Source of the DNA: Streptomyces pyxinae
GTDB lineage: Bacteria; Actinomycetota; Actinomycetes; Streptomycetales; Streptomycetaceae
Length of the DNA: 32,801 nucleotides
Direction: 5' to 3'
Assembly: GCF_024756275.1 (NCBI RefSeq)
Contig: NZ_JANUGQ010000043.1
Span: 1-32,801, forward strand
Within the stretch, counting starts at the first letter, position 1, and every line of letters starts with the position of its first letter. The notes under the pieces were generated by a model, which was given only the letters and a program-made list of their open reading frames with translations, searched no databases and was not told the origin of the DNA. Both the position numbers and the translations under genes were made by a program. Of this stretch, positions 21,430-28,205 are shown one piece after another.

Positions 21430-22275
21430 TCACTCGACGGCGAGCAGTCCCTCGCGCAGCCGGTTGGTGATTCGGGTGAGCAGCCGCGACACATGCATCT
21501 GGGAGACGCCCAGCTCGGCCCCGATCTGGGCCTGGGTCATCTCGTCCACGTACCGCATCCGCAGGATCAGCCGGTCCCGCTCGTCGCACCGCTCGATCAG
21601 CGGCTTGAGCGCCTGGACGTTCTCCACCAGGTCCAGTCCCCGGTCGGGGGCGCCCAGCCGGTCGCCGATGGTCGCCGAGCCGCTGTCGCCGCCGTCGTCG
21701 AGCGGCAGGTCCAGCGAGCCGGCCGAGTAGCCGTTGGCGGCGACCAGGCCCTCTATGACCTCGTCCTCGTCAAGGCCCAGATGGGCGGCGAGTTCGGCGG
21801 CGGTCGGTGAGCGGTCGAGGCGCTGGTAGAGCTCGTCGGTCGCCCGGGCGAGGTCGATGCGCAGCTCCTGGAGCCGGCGGGGCACATGCACCGACCAGCT
21901 CGTGTCGCGGAAGAACCGCTTGATCTCGCCCACCACGCAGGGCATGGCGAAGGTGGCGAACTCCACCTCGCGGCTCAGGTCGAACCGGTCGATCGCCTTG
22001 ATCAGGCCGATGGTGCCGACCTGGACGATGTCCTCCATCTGGTCGGACCGGTTCCGGAAGCGCCCGGCCGCGTACCTGACCAGGGAGAGATTCAGCTCAA
22101 TGAGGGTGTTGCGGACGTACTGGTACTCCTCGGAGCCCTCCTCCAGCTCCGCGAGCCGGTCGAAGAACCGCCGGGAGAGCTCCTTGGCGTCCCTCGGGGC
22201 CACCCCGGCCGGGTCGGACACCTCCGGCAGTCCGGTGATCTCCGCCTCGGTACCGGTCGGAATGGTGGTCGCCAT
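21430..22275 (-). CDS. SigB/SigF/SigG-family RNA polymerase sigma factor
   Basis: A group 3 sigma factor (281 aa) of the type used for stress and differentiation in streptomycetes. Sigma-2 spans about 48-118 (DIVQVGTIGLIKAIDRFD, then EFATFAMPCVVGEIKRFFRD), sigma-3 about 125-200 (VPRRLQEL) and sigma-4 about 225-278 with HTH MTQAQIGAELGVSQMHVSRLL. ATG 22273-22275 is preceded by AGGAGGG at 10 nt. Such factors are held by RsbW-like kinases and released by STAS antagonists; an RsbW-like gene is convergent and a phosphatase and RsbT-like gene lie beyond it. A candidate self-type promoter is at 22337-22361. The exact paralog (SigB, F, G, K...) cannot be fixed by eye. Confidence 0.94.
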   Translation of the reverse strand: MATTIPTGTEAEITGLPEVSDPAGVAPRDAKELSRRFFDRLAELEEGSEEYQYVRNTLIELNLSLVRYAAGRFRNRSDQMEDIVQVGTIGLIKAIDRFDLSREVEFATFAMPCVVGEIKRFFRDTSWSVHVPRRLQELRIDLARATDELYQRLDRSPTAAELAAHLGLDEDEVIEGLVAANGYSAGSLDLPLDDGGDSGSATIGDRLGAPDRGLDLVENVQALKPLIERCDERDRLILRMRYVDEMTQAQIGAELGVSQMHVSRLLTRITNRLREGLLAVE

Positions 22276-22336
22276 GGACACGGGGCCCTCCTGTCGTCTC
22301 CGTGCGGTGTCGGTTCCGCACGGTCGCACGGCGCGT

Positions 22337-22361
22337 CTACCCGGTCTCGCCGAAGCCATGC
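22337..22361 (-). promoter_or_regulatory. Candidate autoregulatory SigB/SigF-type promoter
   Basis: On the minus strand GCAT (22358-22361), 15 bp, GGGTAG (22337-22342). It fits GNNT-N14-16-GGGTAY except at the last base and predicts a leader of about 55 nt for the sigma gene, in line with positive autoregulation common in this class. Confidence 0.45.
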
Positions 22362-22610
22362 GCATCAATTCGGGACGGAATCCGTACGGCCCCGGGACAG
22401 TACGGCGGCGGGTCCCGGGGATGCCGCTCCCGGCGCCCGCCCGTACCGCATCGGCGGCCGTTCCTGCGCCCCCGGCGCCCGCGCCTCGGGCCCCGGGCGG
22501 CCTGTACGGCTGCGGGCCGCTCGCGTAAGGCCTCCGGGCCCCGCGGTACGGCTCCGGGGACGCCCCCGCCGGGCGGCGTGAACGGCCCCGGAACCGGCGC
22601 GGGGCGGGGA

Positions 22611-22653
22611 GCCGGGCGGCCCGGGTCACCAGTGGTGCCGCGGCTCGCCCGGC
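22611..22653 (-). terminator. Dyad downstream of guaB1
   Basis: GCCGGGCG (22611-22618) pairs with CGCCCGGC (22646-22653). The 27-nt interval contains a second dyad CACCA-G-TGGTG (22627-22637). It lies 20 nt past the guaB1 stop on the minus strand. Moderate candidate only. Confidence 0.4.
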
Positions 22654-22673
22654 GCCCGGCCGGCGGCTCGGGC

Positions 22674-24116
22674 TCAGCTCCAGCTGGCGTGCAGCGGCTT
22701 GCCCTCGGCGTAGCCGGCGGCGCTCTGGACGCCGACCACGGCCTTCTCGGCGAACTCCTCCAGGGAGCCGGCACCGGCGTAGGTGCAGGAGGAGCGGACG
22801 CCCGCGATGATCGAGTCGATCAGGTCCTCGACGCCCGGCCGGGCCGGGTCCAGGAACATCCGGGAGGTCGAGATGCCCTCCTCGAACAGCCCCTTGCGGG
22901 CGCGGTCGTACGCCGACTCCTCGCTGGTCCGGTTGCGCACCGCGCGGGCCGACGCCATGCCGAAGGACTCCTTGTAGAGCCGGCCGTCGGCGGCCTGCTG
23001 GAGGTCGCCGGGCGACTCGTACGTACCGGCGAACCAGGAGCCGATCATGACGTTGGAGGCACCGGCGGCCAGCGCCATGGCCACGTCCCGGGGGTGCCGC
23101 ACCCCGCCGTCGGCCCAGACGTGCTTGCCGTACTTCTTCGCCTCGGCCGCGCACTCGAGCACGGCGGAGAACTGCGGGCGGCCCACCCCCGTCATCATCC
23201 GGGTGGTGCACATGGCGCCGGGTCCGACGCCGACCTTGATGATGTCCGCGCCGGCCTCGATGAGATCCCGGACGCCCTCGGCGGCGACGATGTTGCCGGC
23301 GACGATCGGCACCTGCGGGTCGAGCCCCCGGACGGTGCGGATGGCGCTGATCATCGACTCCTGGTGCCCGTGGGCGGTGTCGATGACCAGGGTGTCCACC
23401 CCGGCGTCGAGCAGCTGCTTGGCCTTGCCCGCCACATCGCCGTTGATCCCGACGGCGGCGGCGATCCGCAGCCGGCCCCTGTCGTCGACGGCGGGGGTGT
23501 AGAGGGTGGCGCGCAGCGCGCCCTTCCGGGTGAGGATGCCGGCGAGGCGGCCCTCCTTGTCCACGGCGGGCGCGTAGCGGCGGTTGCGCTGGTCCAGGGT
23601 GTTGAACGCCTCGCGCGGGTCGATCCCGGCGTCGATCAGCAGCAGGTCACGGGACATGACCTCGGAGAGCTGGGTGAAGCGGTCCACCCCGGCGAGGTCC
23701 CGGTCGGTGACGACACCGACCGGACGGCGCTCCTCGTCCACCACGACACCGGCGTTGTGGGCGCGCTTGGGCAGCAGCGAGAGCGCGTCGGCGACGGTCT
23801 GGTGGGGGTGCAGGACGATCGGCGTGTCCAGGACGTGGTGCCGGCCCTTGACCCAGGAGACGACGTCGGTGACGACCTCGATCGGGATGTCCTGCGGGAT
23901 GACGACGAGACCGCCGCGCCGGGCGACGGTCTCGGCCATCCGGCGGCCGGCGATCGCGGTCATATTGGCGACGACCAGCGGGATGGTGGTACCGCTGCCG
24001 TCGGGGGCGGAGAGGTCGACGGCCTGCCGGGAGCCCACGGCCGAGCGGCTGGGCACCATGAACACATCGTCGTACGTGAGGTCGTACGGCGGCTTCAGGT
24101 CATTGAGGAAACGCAC
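22674..24116 (-). CDS. guaB1: GuaB1-type IMP dehydrogenase-related protein (probable GMP reductase)
   Basis: A TIM-barrel purine enzyme of 480 aa with an inserted pair of CBS domains (about residues 95-205). It starts MRFLNDLKPPYDLTYDDV; the catalytic Cys303 is in GPGAMCTTRMMTGVG, and WADGGVRHPRDVAMALAAG and GSWFAGTYESPGD are phosphate-loop regions. It is usually annotated as IMP dehydrogenase, but the sequence is that of the actinobacterial GuaB1 group; the mycobacterial member has been shown to be a GMP reductase (GMP to IMP, NADPH), so purine salvage is the likelier role. GTG 24116 is chosen by homology; no good RBS is present. A hairpin (24146-24168) lies in the leader. It is not clearly co-transcribed with sorC 425 bp upstream. 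Confidence 0.9.
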   Translation of the reverse strand: MRFLNDLKPPYDLTYDDVFMVPSRSAVGSRQAVDLSAPDGSGTTIPLVVANMTAIAGRRMAETVARRGGLVVIPQDIPIEVVTDVVSWVKGRHHVLDTPIVLHPHQTVADALSLLPKRAHNAGVVVDEERRPVGVVTDRDLAGVDRFTQLSEVMSRDLLLIDAGIDPREAFNTLDQRNRRYAPAVDKEGRLAGILTRKGALRATLYTPAVDDRGRLRIAAAVGINGDVAGKAKQLLDAGVDTLVIDTAHGHQESMISAIRTVRGLDPQVPIVAGNIVAAEGVRDLIEAGADIIKVGVGPGAMCTTRMMTGVGRPQFSAVLECAAEAKKYGKHVWADGGVRHPRDVAMALAAGASNVMIGSWFAGTYESPGDLQQAADGRLYKESFGMASARAVRNRTSEESAYDRARKGLFEEGISTSRMFLDPARPGVEDLIDSIIAGVRSSCTYAGAGSLEEFAEKAVVGVQSAAGYAEGKPLHASWS

Positions 24117-24145
24117 GTGCTGAACATCCAGTCGTTCGGAGTTGG

Positions 24146-24168
24146 CCCCCGGGCATCTCAGCCGGGGG
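24146..24168 (-). promoter_or_regulatory. Leader hairpin upstream of guaB1
   Basis: CCCCCGG (24146-24152) pairs with CCGGGGG (24162-24168), 9-nt loop, 30 nt before the GTG. On the minus strand it follows a 6-codon frame, GTG to TGA, beginning near 24177. It may be a terminator/attenuator of the leader or a block to translation. Confidence 0.4.
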
Positions 24169-24220
24169 GAAAACGCACGTACTTCAGTCTCCCATGCGGC
24201 CGGGCGCCGGGTCCCCGGGC

Positions 24221-24430
24221 GAAAGCTCCAGGGCGTCCGCGACACCCTGGTGCGAAGCTCCAAGGCGTCCCGGGCCCGGGAGCCCGAGGCGGGAACCGGG
24301 TTCCGTACTCCGAGACCGGACCCGGGCTGTGCGGCGGGTCCGGGTTTCCGGGCCGGCCCGGGCCCCGAAGCCGGCTCCGGGTCCGGAAAACGGTTCCGGG
24401 TGCGGGTGCGGGTGCGGAAAACGGCTCCGG
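24221..24430. repeat. Two pairs of direct repeats with 31-32-bp period
   Basis: AAGCTCCARGGCGTCC at 24223 and 24255, and SCGGAAAACGGYTCCGG at 24383 and 24414 (15 of 17 identical, separated by three GTGCGG-like units). They are noncoding and lie between sorC and guaB1. Confidence 0.7.
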
Positions 24431-24541
24431 CGCGGCCCCCGGACGGTTCCGCACGGCCCGCGACCCGGCGCGTGGGTTGCGGGCCGGGGCCCGGGGCGCA
24501 GGCCGTCGCGACCCGGCGCGCGGGCACGGGCCCGGCGCGGG

Positions 24542-25564
24542 TCAGTTGTCCGGGTCAGCGCGCTCCAGGGCCGGGCGCGGGCCCGGAGAGAACTCGGTGA
24601 GCAGGTAGTCGGCCGCCGAGGTGTCCGTCACCAGGCTGGTGACCAGGCCCGAGCGGAGTACGGCTCCGATGGCCGCCGCCTTTCGCTGGCCGCCCGCGAT
24701 GGCCACCACTTCGGGGATCCGGCGCAGCCGGTCGGCCTCGACCGTGATGCACCGCTCGCCCAGATCGCGCCCGACCCGGCGGCCGGCCGCGTCGAAGAGA
24801 TGCGCCGACATCTCGGCGGCGACGCCCAGCGAGGCGTAGTGCGCCCGCTCCTCGTCGGTGAGCATGTCGTGCACGGTGGAGATGCCCGGCTCCCAGGAGC
24901 CGATGGAGACCGCGGCGACGGTCACCTTGTCGAAGTAGTCGAAGGCGCGGGCGATGCCGGTCTGGCTGCGCAGCGCCGCCGCGGTGGCCGGGTCGGGCAG
25001 CAGCATGGGCGCGTAGATCGGGTGCGCCTCGCCGCCGGAGACCTGGGCGGCCCGCCGGACGGCCTCCACCGAACCGCGCTCGGCGGTCCCGGCGTCGTAC
25101 ACCCCGGTGAGCTGGACGACCGTGCAGGGCGGCAGCCGGTCCAGCGCGGCCGCCATGTGGATGGTGGAGCGGCCCCAGGCCAGGCCGAGGACATCGCCCT
25201 CGGTCACCAGCTCCCCGAGCAGATCGGCGGCGACCTCGCCCAGGTTCTCCGGGTCGGGCGACTCGTCCTCGCCCTCCGGCGGGGACTCGACCACGACGGC
25301 GTGCCGCAGCCCGTAGCGGGCGCGCAGCGCGTCGGAGCGCTCCGCGTCCAGCTCGGCCGGCACCCGGATCTCGATCCGGACCAGGTCCCGTTCGAGGGCG
25401 GTCTCCAGGACCCGGGCCACCTTGAAGCGGCTGACGCCGAACTCCTCGGCGATCTGGATCTTGGACTTGCCCTCCAGGTAGAAGCGGCGGGCCATGGCCG
25501 CCGCCTGTACGAGCTCCGCGGGTCCCATCCGCAGGGCTGGACGTCCCGCCGACATCGCAGACAC
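24542..25564 (-). CDS. SorC-family transcriptional regulator
   Basis: A sugar-binding transcriptional regulator of 340 aa (SorC/DeoR type). The N-terminal HTH is at about residues 36-55 (KIQIAEEFGVSRFKVARVLE); the remainder is the SorC effector domain of isomerase-like fold (GLAWGRSTIHMAAAL, QLTGVYDAG, SIGSWEPGISTVHDML, VAIAGGQRKAAAIGAVLRSG), which binds sugar phosphates. GTG 25562-25564 is chosen because GAGGAG lies 6 nt upstream; a further GTG at 25586-25588 lacks an RBS. It is downstream of rpe in the same direction, 149 bp away, so a pentose-phosphate-related ligand is plausible but unproven. A short direct repeat upstream (25625-25641) may be its own operator. Confidence 0.92.
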   Translation of the reverse strand: MSAMSAGRPALRMGPAELVQAAAMARRFYLEGKSKIQIAEEFGVSRFKVARVLETALERDLVRIEIRVPAELDAERSDALRARYGLRHAVVVESPPEGEDESPDPENLGEVAADLLGELVTEGDVLGLAWGRSTIHMAAALDRLPPCTVVQLTGVYDAGTAERGSVEAVRRAAQVSGGEAHPIYAPMLLPDPATAAALRSQTGIARAFDYFDKVTVAAVSIGSWEPGISTVHDMLTDEERAHYASLGVAAEMSAHLFDAAGRRVGRDLGERCITVEADRLRRIPEVVAIAGGQRKAAAIGAVLRSGLVTSLVTDTSAADYLLTEFSPGPRPALERADPDN

Positions 25565-25624
25565 CGCGCTCTCCTCACTGCTGTTCACACTCTGTGCTCG
25601 CCGCTCATCCTGTCAGATCCGGCG

Positions 25625-25641
25625 AGTCCTGATCAGTCCTG
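25625..25641 (-). promoter_or_regulatory. Direct repeat upstream of sorC-family gene
   Basis: AGTCCTG at 25625-25631 and 25635-25641, 10 bp apart, around TGATCA. A third CAGGA-type half-site lies near 25615 on the minus strand. It is placed 60-75 bp before the start, where an operator is likely. Low information content. Confidence 0.35.
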
Positions 25642-25713
25642 TCGGCCCGCGTTCATCCGCGCGTGGCCCGCCGGCCGCCCGGCCCGCCCCGGCGCCGCCG
25701 GCCTGCGTCCGCC

Positions 25714-26397
25714 TCAGTGGCGGCAGGCCCAGGACGCCGCGGCGGTCGCCTCGTCGGCCTGGTGGCGCAGCATCCGCACGGCGGCGGCCGGGTCGTCGGT
25801 GCCGTAGACCGCGGAGCCGGCCACGAAGACATCGGCCCCGGCCTCCGCGCAGCGCTCGATGGTCTCGGCCGAGACCCCGCCGTCGACCTGGAGCCACAGT
25901 TCGAGCCCGTGCCTGGCGATCAGCTCCCGGGTGCGCCGGATCTTCGGCAGCATGATGTCCAGGAACGCCTGGCCGCCGAAGCCCGGCTCCACCGTCATCA
26001 CCAGCAGCATGTCCAGCTCGGGCAGCAGATCCTCGTACGGCTCGATCGGCGTCGCGGGCTTCAGCGCCATCGCGGCCCTGGCCCCCTTGGCCCGGATCTC
26101 ACGGGCCAGCCGGACCGGCGCGGCGGCGGCCTCGGCGTGGAAGGTGACCGAGCCGGCGCCCGCCTCCACGTACTGCGGGGCCCAGCGGTCCGGCTCCTCG
26201 ATCATCAGATGGCAGTCCAGCGGAATGTCCGTCGCCCGGCTGAGCGACTCCACCACCGGCACGCCCAGCGTGAGGTTGGGCACGAAGTGGTTGTCCATGA
26301 CGTCGACATGGAGCCAGTCGGCGCCTTCGACGGCCTTCGCCTCCTCGGCGAGACGGGCGAAGTCGGCGGAGAGAATGCTGGGGTTGATCTGGGCCAT
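25714..26397 (-). CDS. rpe: Ribulose-phosphate 3-epimerase
   Basis: Interconverts D-ribulose 5-phosphate and D-xylulose 5-phosphate in the pentose phosphate pathway; cytoplasmic TIM barrel, 227 aa, normal length. Signatures: NPSILSADF at the start, HVDVMDNHFVPNLT (metal-binding His/Asp), CHLMIEEPD, MTVEPGFGGQAF and QVDGGVSAETI (second catalytic Asp), then VAGSAVYG for the phosphate. ATG 26397 is the family start; only a weak GGCAGG is upstream. It follows rsmB by 208 bp in the same direction, with a strong hairpin at the rsmB end, so it probably has its own promoter. The C-terminal about 15 residues (ATAAASWACRH) are family-variable. Confidence 0.97.
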   Translation of the reverse strand: MAQINPSILSADFARLAEEAKAVEGADWLHVDVMDNHFVPNLTLGVPVVESLSRATDIPLDCHLMIEEPDRWAPQYVEAGAGSVTFHAEAAAAPVRLAREIRAKGARAAMALKPATPIEPYEDLLPELDMLLVMTVEPGFGGQAFLDIMLPKIRRTRELIARHGLELWLQVDGGVSAETIERCAEAGADVFVAGSAVYGTDDPAAAVRMLRHQADEATAAASWACRH

Positions 26398-26582
26398 GGG
26401 CCAAGCCTGCCACGTCCCGGCCGCCCGGTTCGCCGCCCTCCGCACACCGGGCGCCGGCACACCATGACGTACCGGACATAACCCCCGCATTACCCCACCG
26501 GAACTGAACTTTCCGGCCGGCGCCCGCCCGGATCCGCCTCCGTCCCGGGCCCGGCCTCGCCATGCGGCCGGATCCCGGCGTC

Positions 26583-26633
26583 CCTCGCCCTCTTCCGCCG
26601 CTCCGTCAGCCGGTGCGGCGGAGGAGGGCGAGG
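26583..26633 (-). terminator. Terminator overlapping the 3' end of rsmB
   Basis: Arms 26583-26600 and 26616-26633 pair over 18 bp with one G-T wobble; the loop of 15 nt contains the rsmB stop codon. One arm is therefore coding (last residues of RsmB). It sits between rsmB and rpe. Confidence 0.75.
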
Positions 26634-28042
26634 TACATGGCGTCGGTGCCGTGGAGGTGGGGCCAGAGCTGGAGGTCCGGGCCCTCGCCCAGGGCCGGGA
26701 CGCCGGGGAGCAGCGGGCGGGCGTCGATCCACTCGGCGGCGGGCGCCTCCCGGCCGCCCCGGCCCTTGAGCACGTCGTCCACGACGGCGCGGGTCTCGGC
26801 CTGATGGGGCGAGCAGGTCGCGTAGCCGACCACTCCGCCGACCCGGACCGACTTGAGCGCCTGGGCCAGCAGGTCGCGCTGGAGCGGGGCGAAGCCGTCC
26901 AGGTCCTCGGGGCGGCGGCGCCAGCGGGCCTCGGGCCGGCGGCGGAGCGCGCCCAGGCCGGAGCAGGGGACGTCGACCAGCACCCGGTCGAAGCTGCCGG
27001 CCGGCCACGGCGGGCGGGTGCCGTCGGCGGTGACCACCTGGTACGGGCCGGGGTTGCCGGCCAGCGCCCGGGCGACCAGCCGGGCGCGGTGCGGCTGCTT
27101 CTCGGCGGCGACCAGGGCCGCGCCGCGCTCCGCCGCCAGGGCGCCGAGCAGGGCCGCCTTGCCGCCGGGTCCCGCGCAGCCGTCGAGCCAGCGGGTGTCC
27201 GGGCCGTCCAGCGGGGCGGCGGCCAGGGCCGCGGCGACCAGCTGGCTGCCCTCGTCCTGGACGCCGGCCCGGCCCTCCCGTACGGCCTCCAGGGCGCCCG
27301 GCTCGCCGCCCTCGGGCAGCCGTACCGCGTACGGGGACCAGCGGCCGGGCAGCCCGGCCCCCTCCCCCACCGCCGCCAGCAGCTCCTCGGTGGTGGCCCG
27401 GCCGGGGCGGGCCACCAGGGTCACCTCGGGCCGCTCGTTGTCGGCGGCCAGCAGGTCCTCGATGCCCGCGCGCCCGCCGCCCAGCGCGTCCCACAGGGCG
27501 GAGACCACCCAGCGGGGGTGGGAGTGCACCACGGCGAGATGGTCCTCGGGGTCGTCGTCGTAGGGCGGGGCGACCCGCTCCAGCCAGCCGTCCAGATCGT
27601 GCTGGGACACCTTCCGCAGCACGGCGTTGACGAACTTGGCGCGCCCGTCGCCGAGCACCACCCGGGCCAGCTCCACGGTGGACGAGACCGCCGCGTGCCC
27701 GGGCACGCGGGTGCCGAGCAGCTGGTGGGCGCCGAGCGAGAGCACGTCCAGCACCGGCGGGTCCACCTCGCGCAGCGGGCGGTCCACACAGGCGGCGATG
27801 ATCGCGTCATAGGTGCCCTGGCGGCGCAGGGTGCCGTAGACCAGCTCGGTCGCGAAGGCGGCGTCCCGGCTGTCGAAGCCGTCCCGCTCCCGGGCCTTGC
27901 GCAGCAGCGGGGGCAGCACCAGGTTGGCGTAGGCGTCCCGCTCGTCCACGGCCCGCAGCGCCTCGAAGGCGAGCAGCCGCACCGGGTCCTTCTGGGGACG
28001 GCGGTGGGGCCTGGGGGGACGGCGACGGGACTGCTCGCTCAC
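26606..28042 (-). CDS. rsmB: 16S rRNA (cytosine967-C5)-methyltransferase RsmB
   Basis: Methylates C967 of 16S rRNA; 478 aa. The N-terminal about 20-150 is the NusB-like RNA-binding domain (FEALRAVDERDAYANLVLP, ELVYGTLRRQGTYD). The C-terminal SAM-dependent methyltransferase has DGCAGPGGKAALL (motif I), VDVPCSGLGALRRRPEARW (motif IV with Cys) and VGYATCSPHQAETRAVV (motif VI, catalytic Cys). GTG 28040-28042 has AGCGGAG upstream. It lies downstream of fmt in the usual actinobacterial order; a 10-bp hairpin is in the 163-bp gap. A TAGGCT hexamer at 28078-28083 (minus strand) may be a local -10. Activity assignment rests on the two-Cys Fmu-type signatures. Confidence 0.95.
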   Translation of the reverse strand: MSEQSRRRPPRPHRRPQKDPVRLLAFEALRAVDERDAYANLVLPPLLRKARERDGFDSRDAAFATELVYGTLRRQGTYDAIIAACVDRPLREVDPPVLDVLSLGAHQLLGTRVPGHAAVSSTVELARVVLGDGRAKFVNAVLRKVSQHDLDGWLERVAPPYDDDPEDHLAVVHSHPRWVVSALWDALGGGRAGIEDLLAADNERPEVTLVARPGRATTEELLAAVGEGAGLPGRWSPYAVRLPEGGEPGALEAVREGRAGVQDEGSQLVAAALAAAPLDGPDTRWLDGCAGPGGKAALLGALAAERGAALVAAEKQPHRARLVARALAGNPGPYQVVTADGTRPPWPAGSFDRVLVDVPCSGLGALRRRPEARWRRRPEDLDGFAPLQRDLLAQALKSVRVGGVVGYATCSPHQAETRAVVDDVLKGRGGREAPAAEWIDARPLLPGVPALGEGPDLQLWPHLHGTDAMYLALLRRTG

Positions 28043-28101
28043 AAGGTGCTCCGCTGATAGAGGGGTGGTGCTCCCTCAGCCTACGTCCGCGCCGCCCTCC
28101 G

Positions 28102-28129
28102 CCCGGCCAGGGCCCGGCACCTGGCCGGG
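28102..28129 (-). terminator. Hairpin between fmt and rsmB
   Basis: Perfect 10-bp stem CCCGGCCAGG (28102-28111) with 28120-28129, 8-nt loop. It lies 77 nt past the fmt stop on the minus strand and could terminate or attenuate transcription into rsmB. Confidence 0.6.
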
Positions 28130-28205
28130 GCCCCGGCCGGCTCCGGCCCGGCCCCTCCCCGGCCCAGGGGCCCGGGCGCCCGCCCGGCTCGCTCCGGGGT
28201 GCGCC

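Larger units (their letters stand above)
22276..22673. other. Intergenic region upstream of the sigma gene
   Basis: This 398-bp stretch between the guaB1 stop and the sigma start has no supported gene. It contains the candidate sigma promoter (22337-22361), several CCGGG/GTACGGC short repeats and a dyad near the guaB1 stop (22611-22653). Confidence 0.6.
24117..24541. other. Repeat-rich intergenic region upstream of guaB1
   Basis: These 425 bp show no supported gene. Notable contents: GGAAACGCACGTGCT (24107-24121, overlapping the guaB1 start) and a near copy GGAAAACGCACGTACT (24168-24183), a GC hairpin between them, direct repeats AAGCTCCA-R-GGCGTCC (24223-24238 and 24255-24270, 32 bp apart) and SCGGAAAACGGYTCCGG (24383-24399 and 24414-24430, 31 bp apart). 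Confidence 0.7.

Noticed and set aside
22302..24608. Long plus-strand frame opposite guaB1
   Set aside because: No recognisable domain, overlaps a conserved housekeeping gene completely.
24542..28042. Riboswitch upstream of rpe, rsmB or sorC
   Set aside because: The gaps show simple hairpins only; no conserved aptamer pattern that I could recognise.
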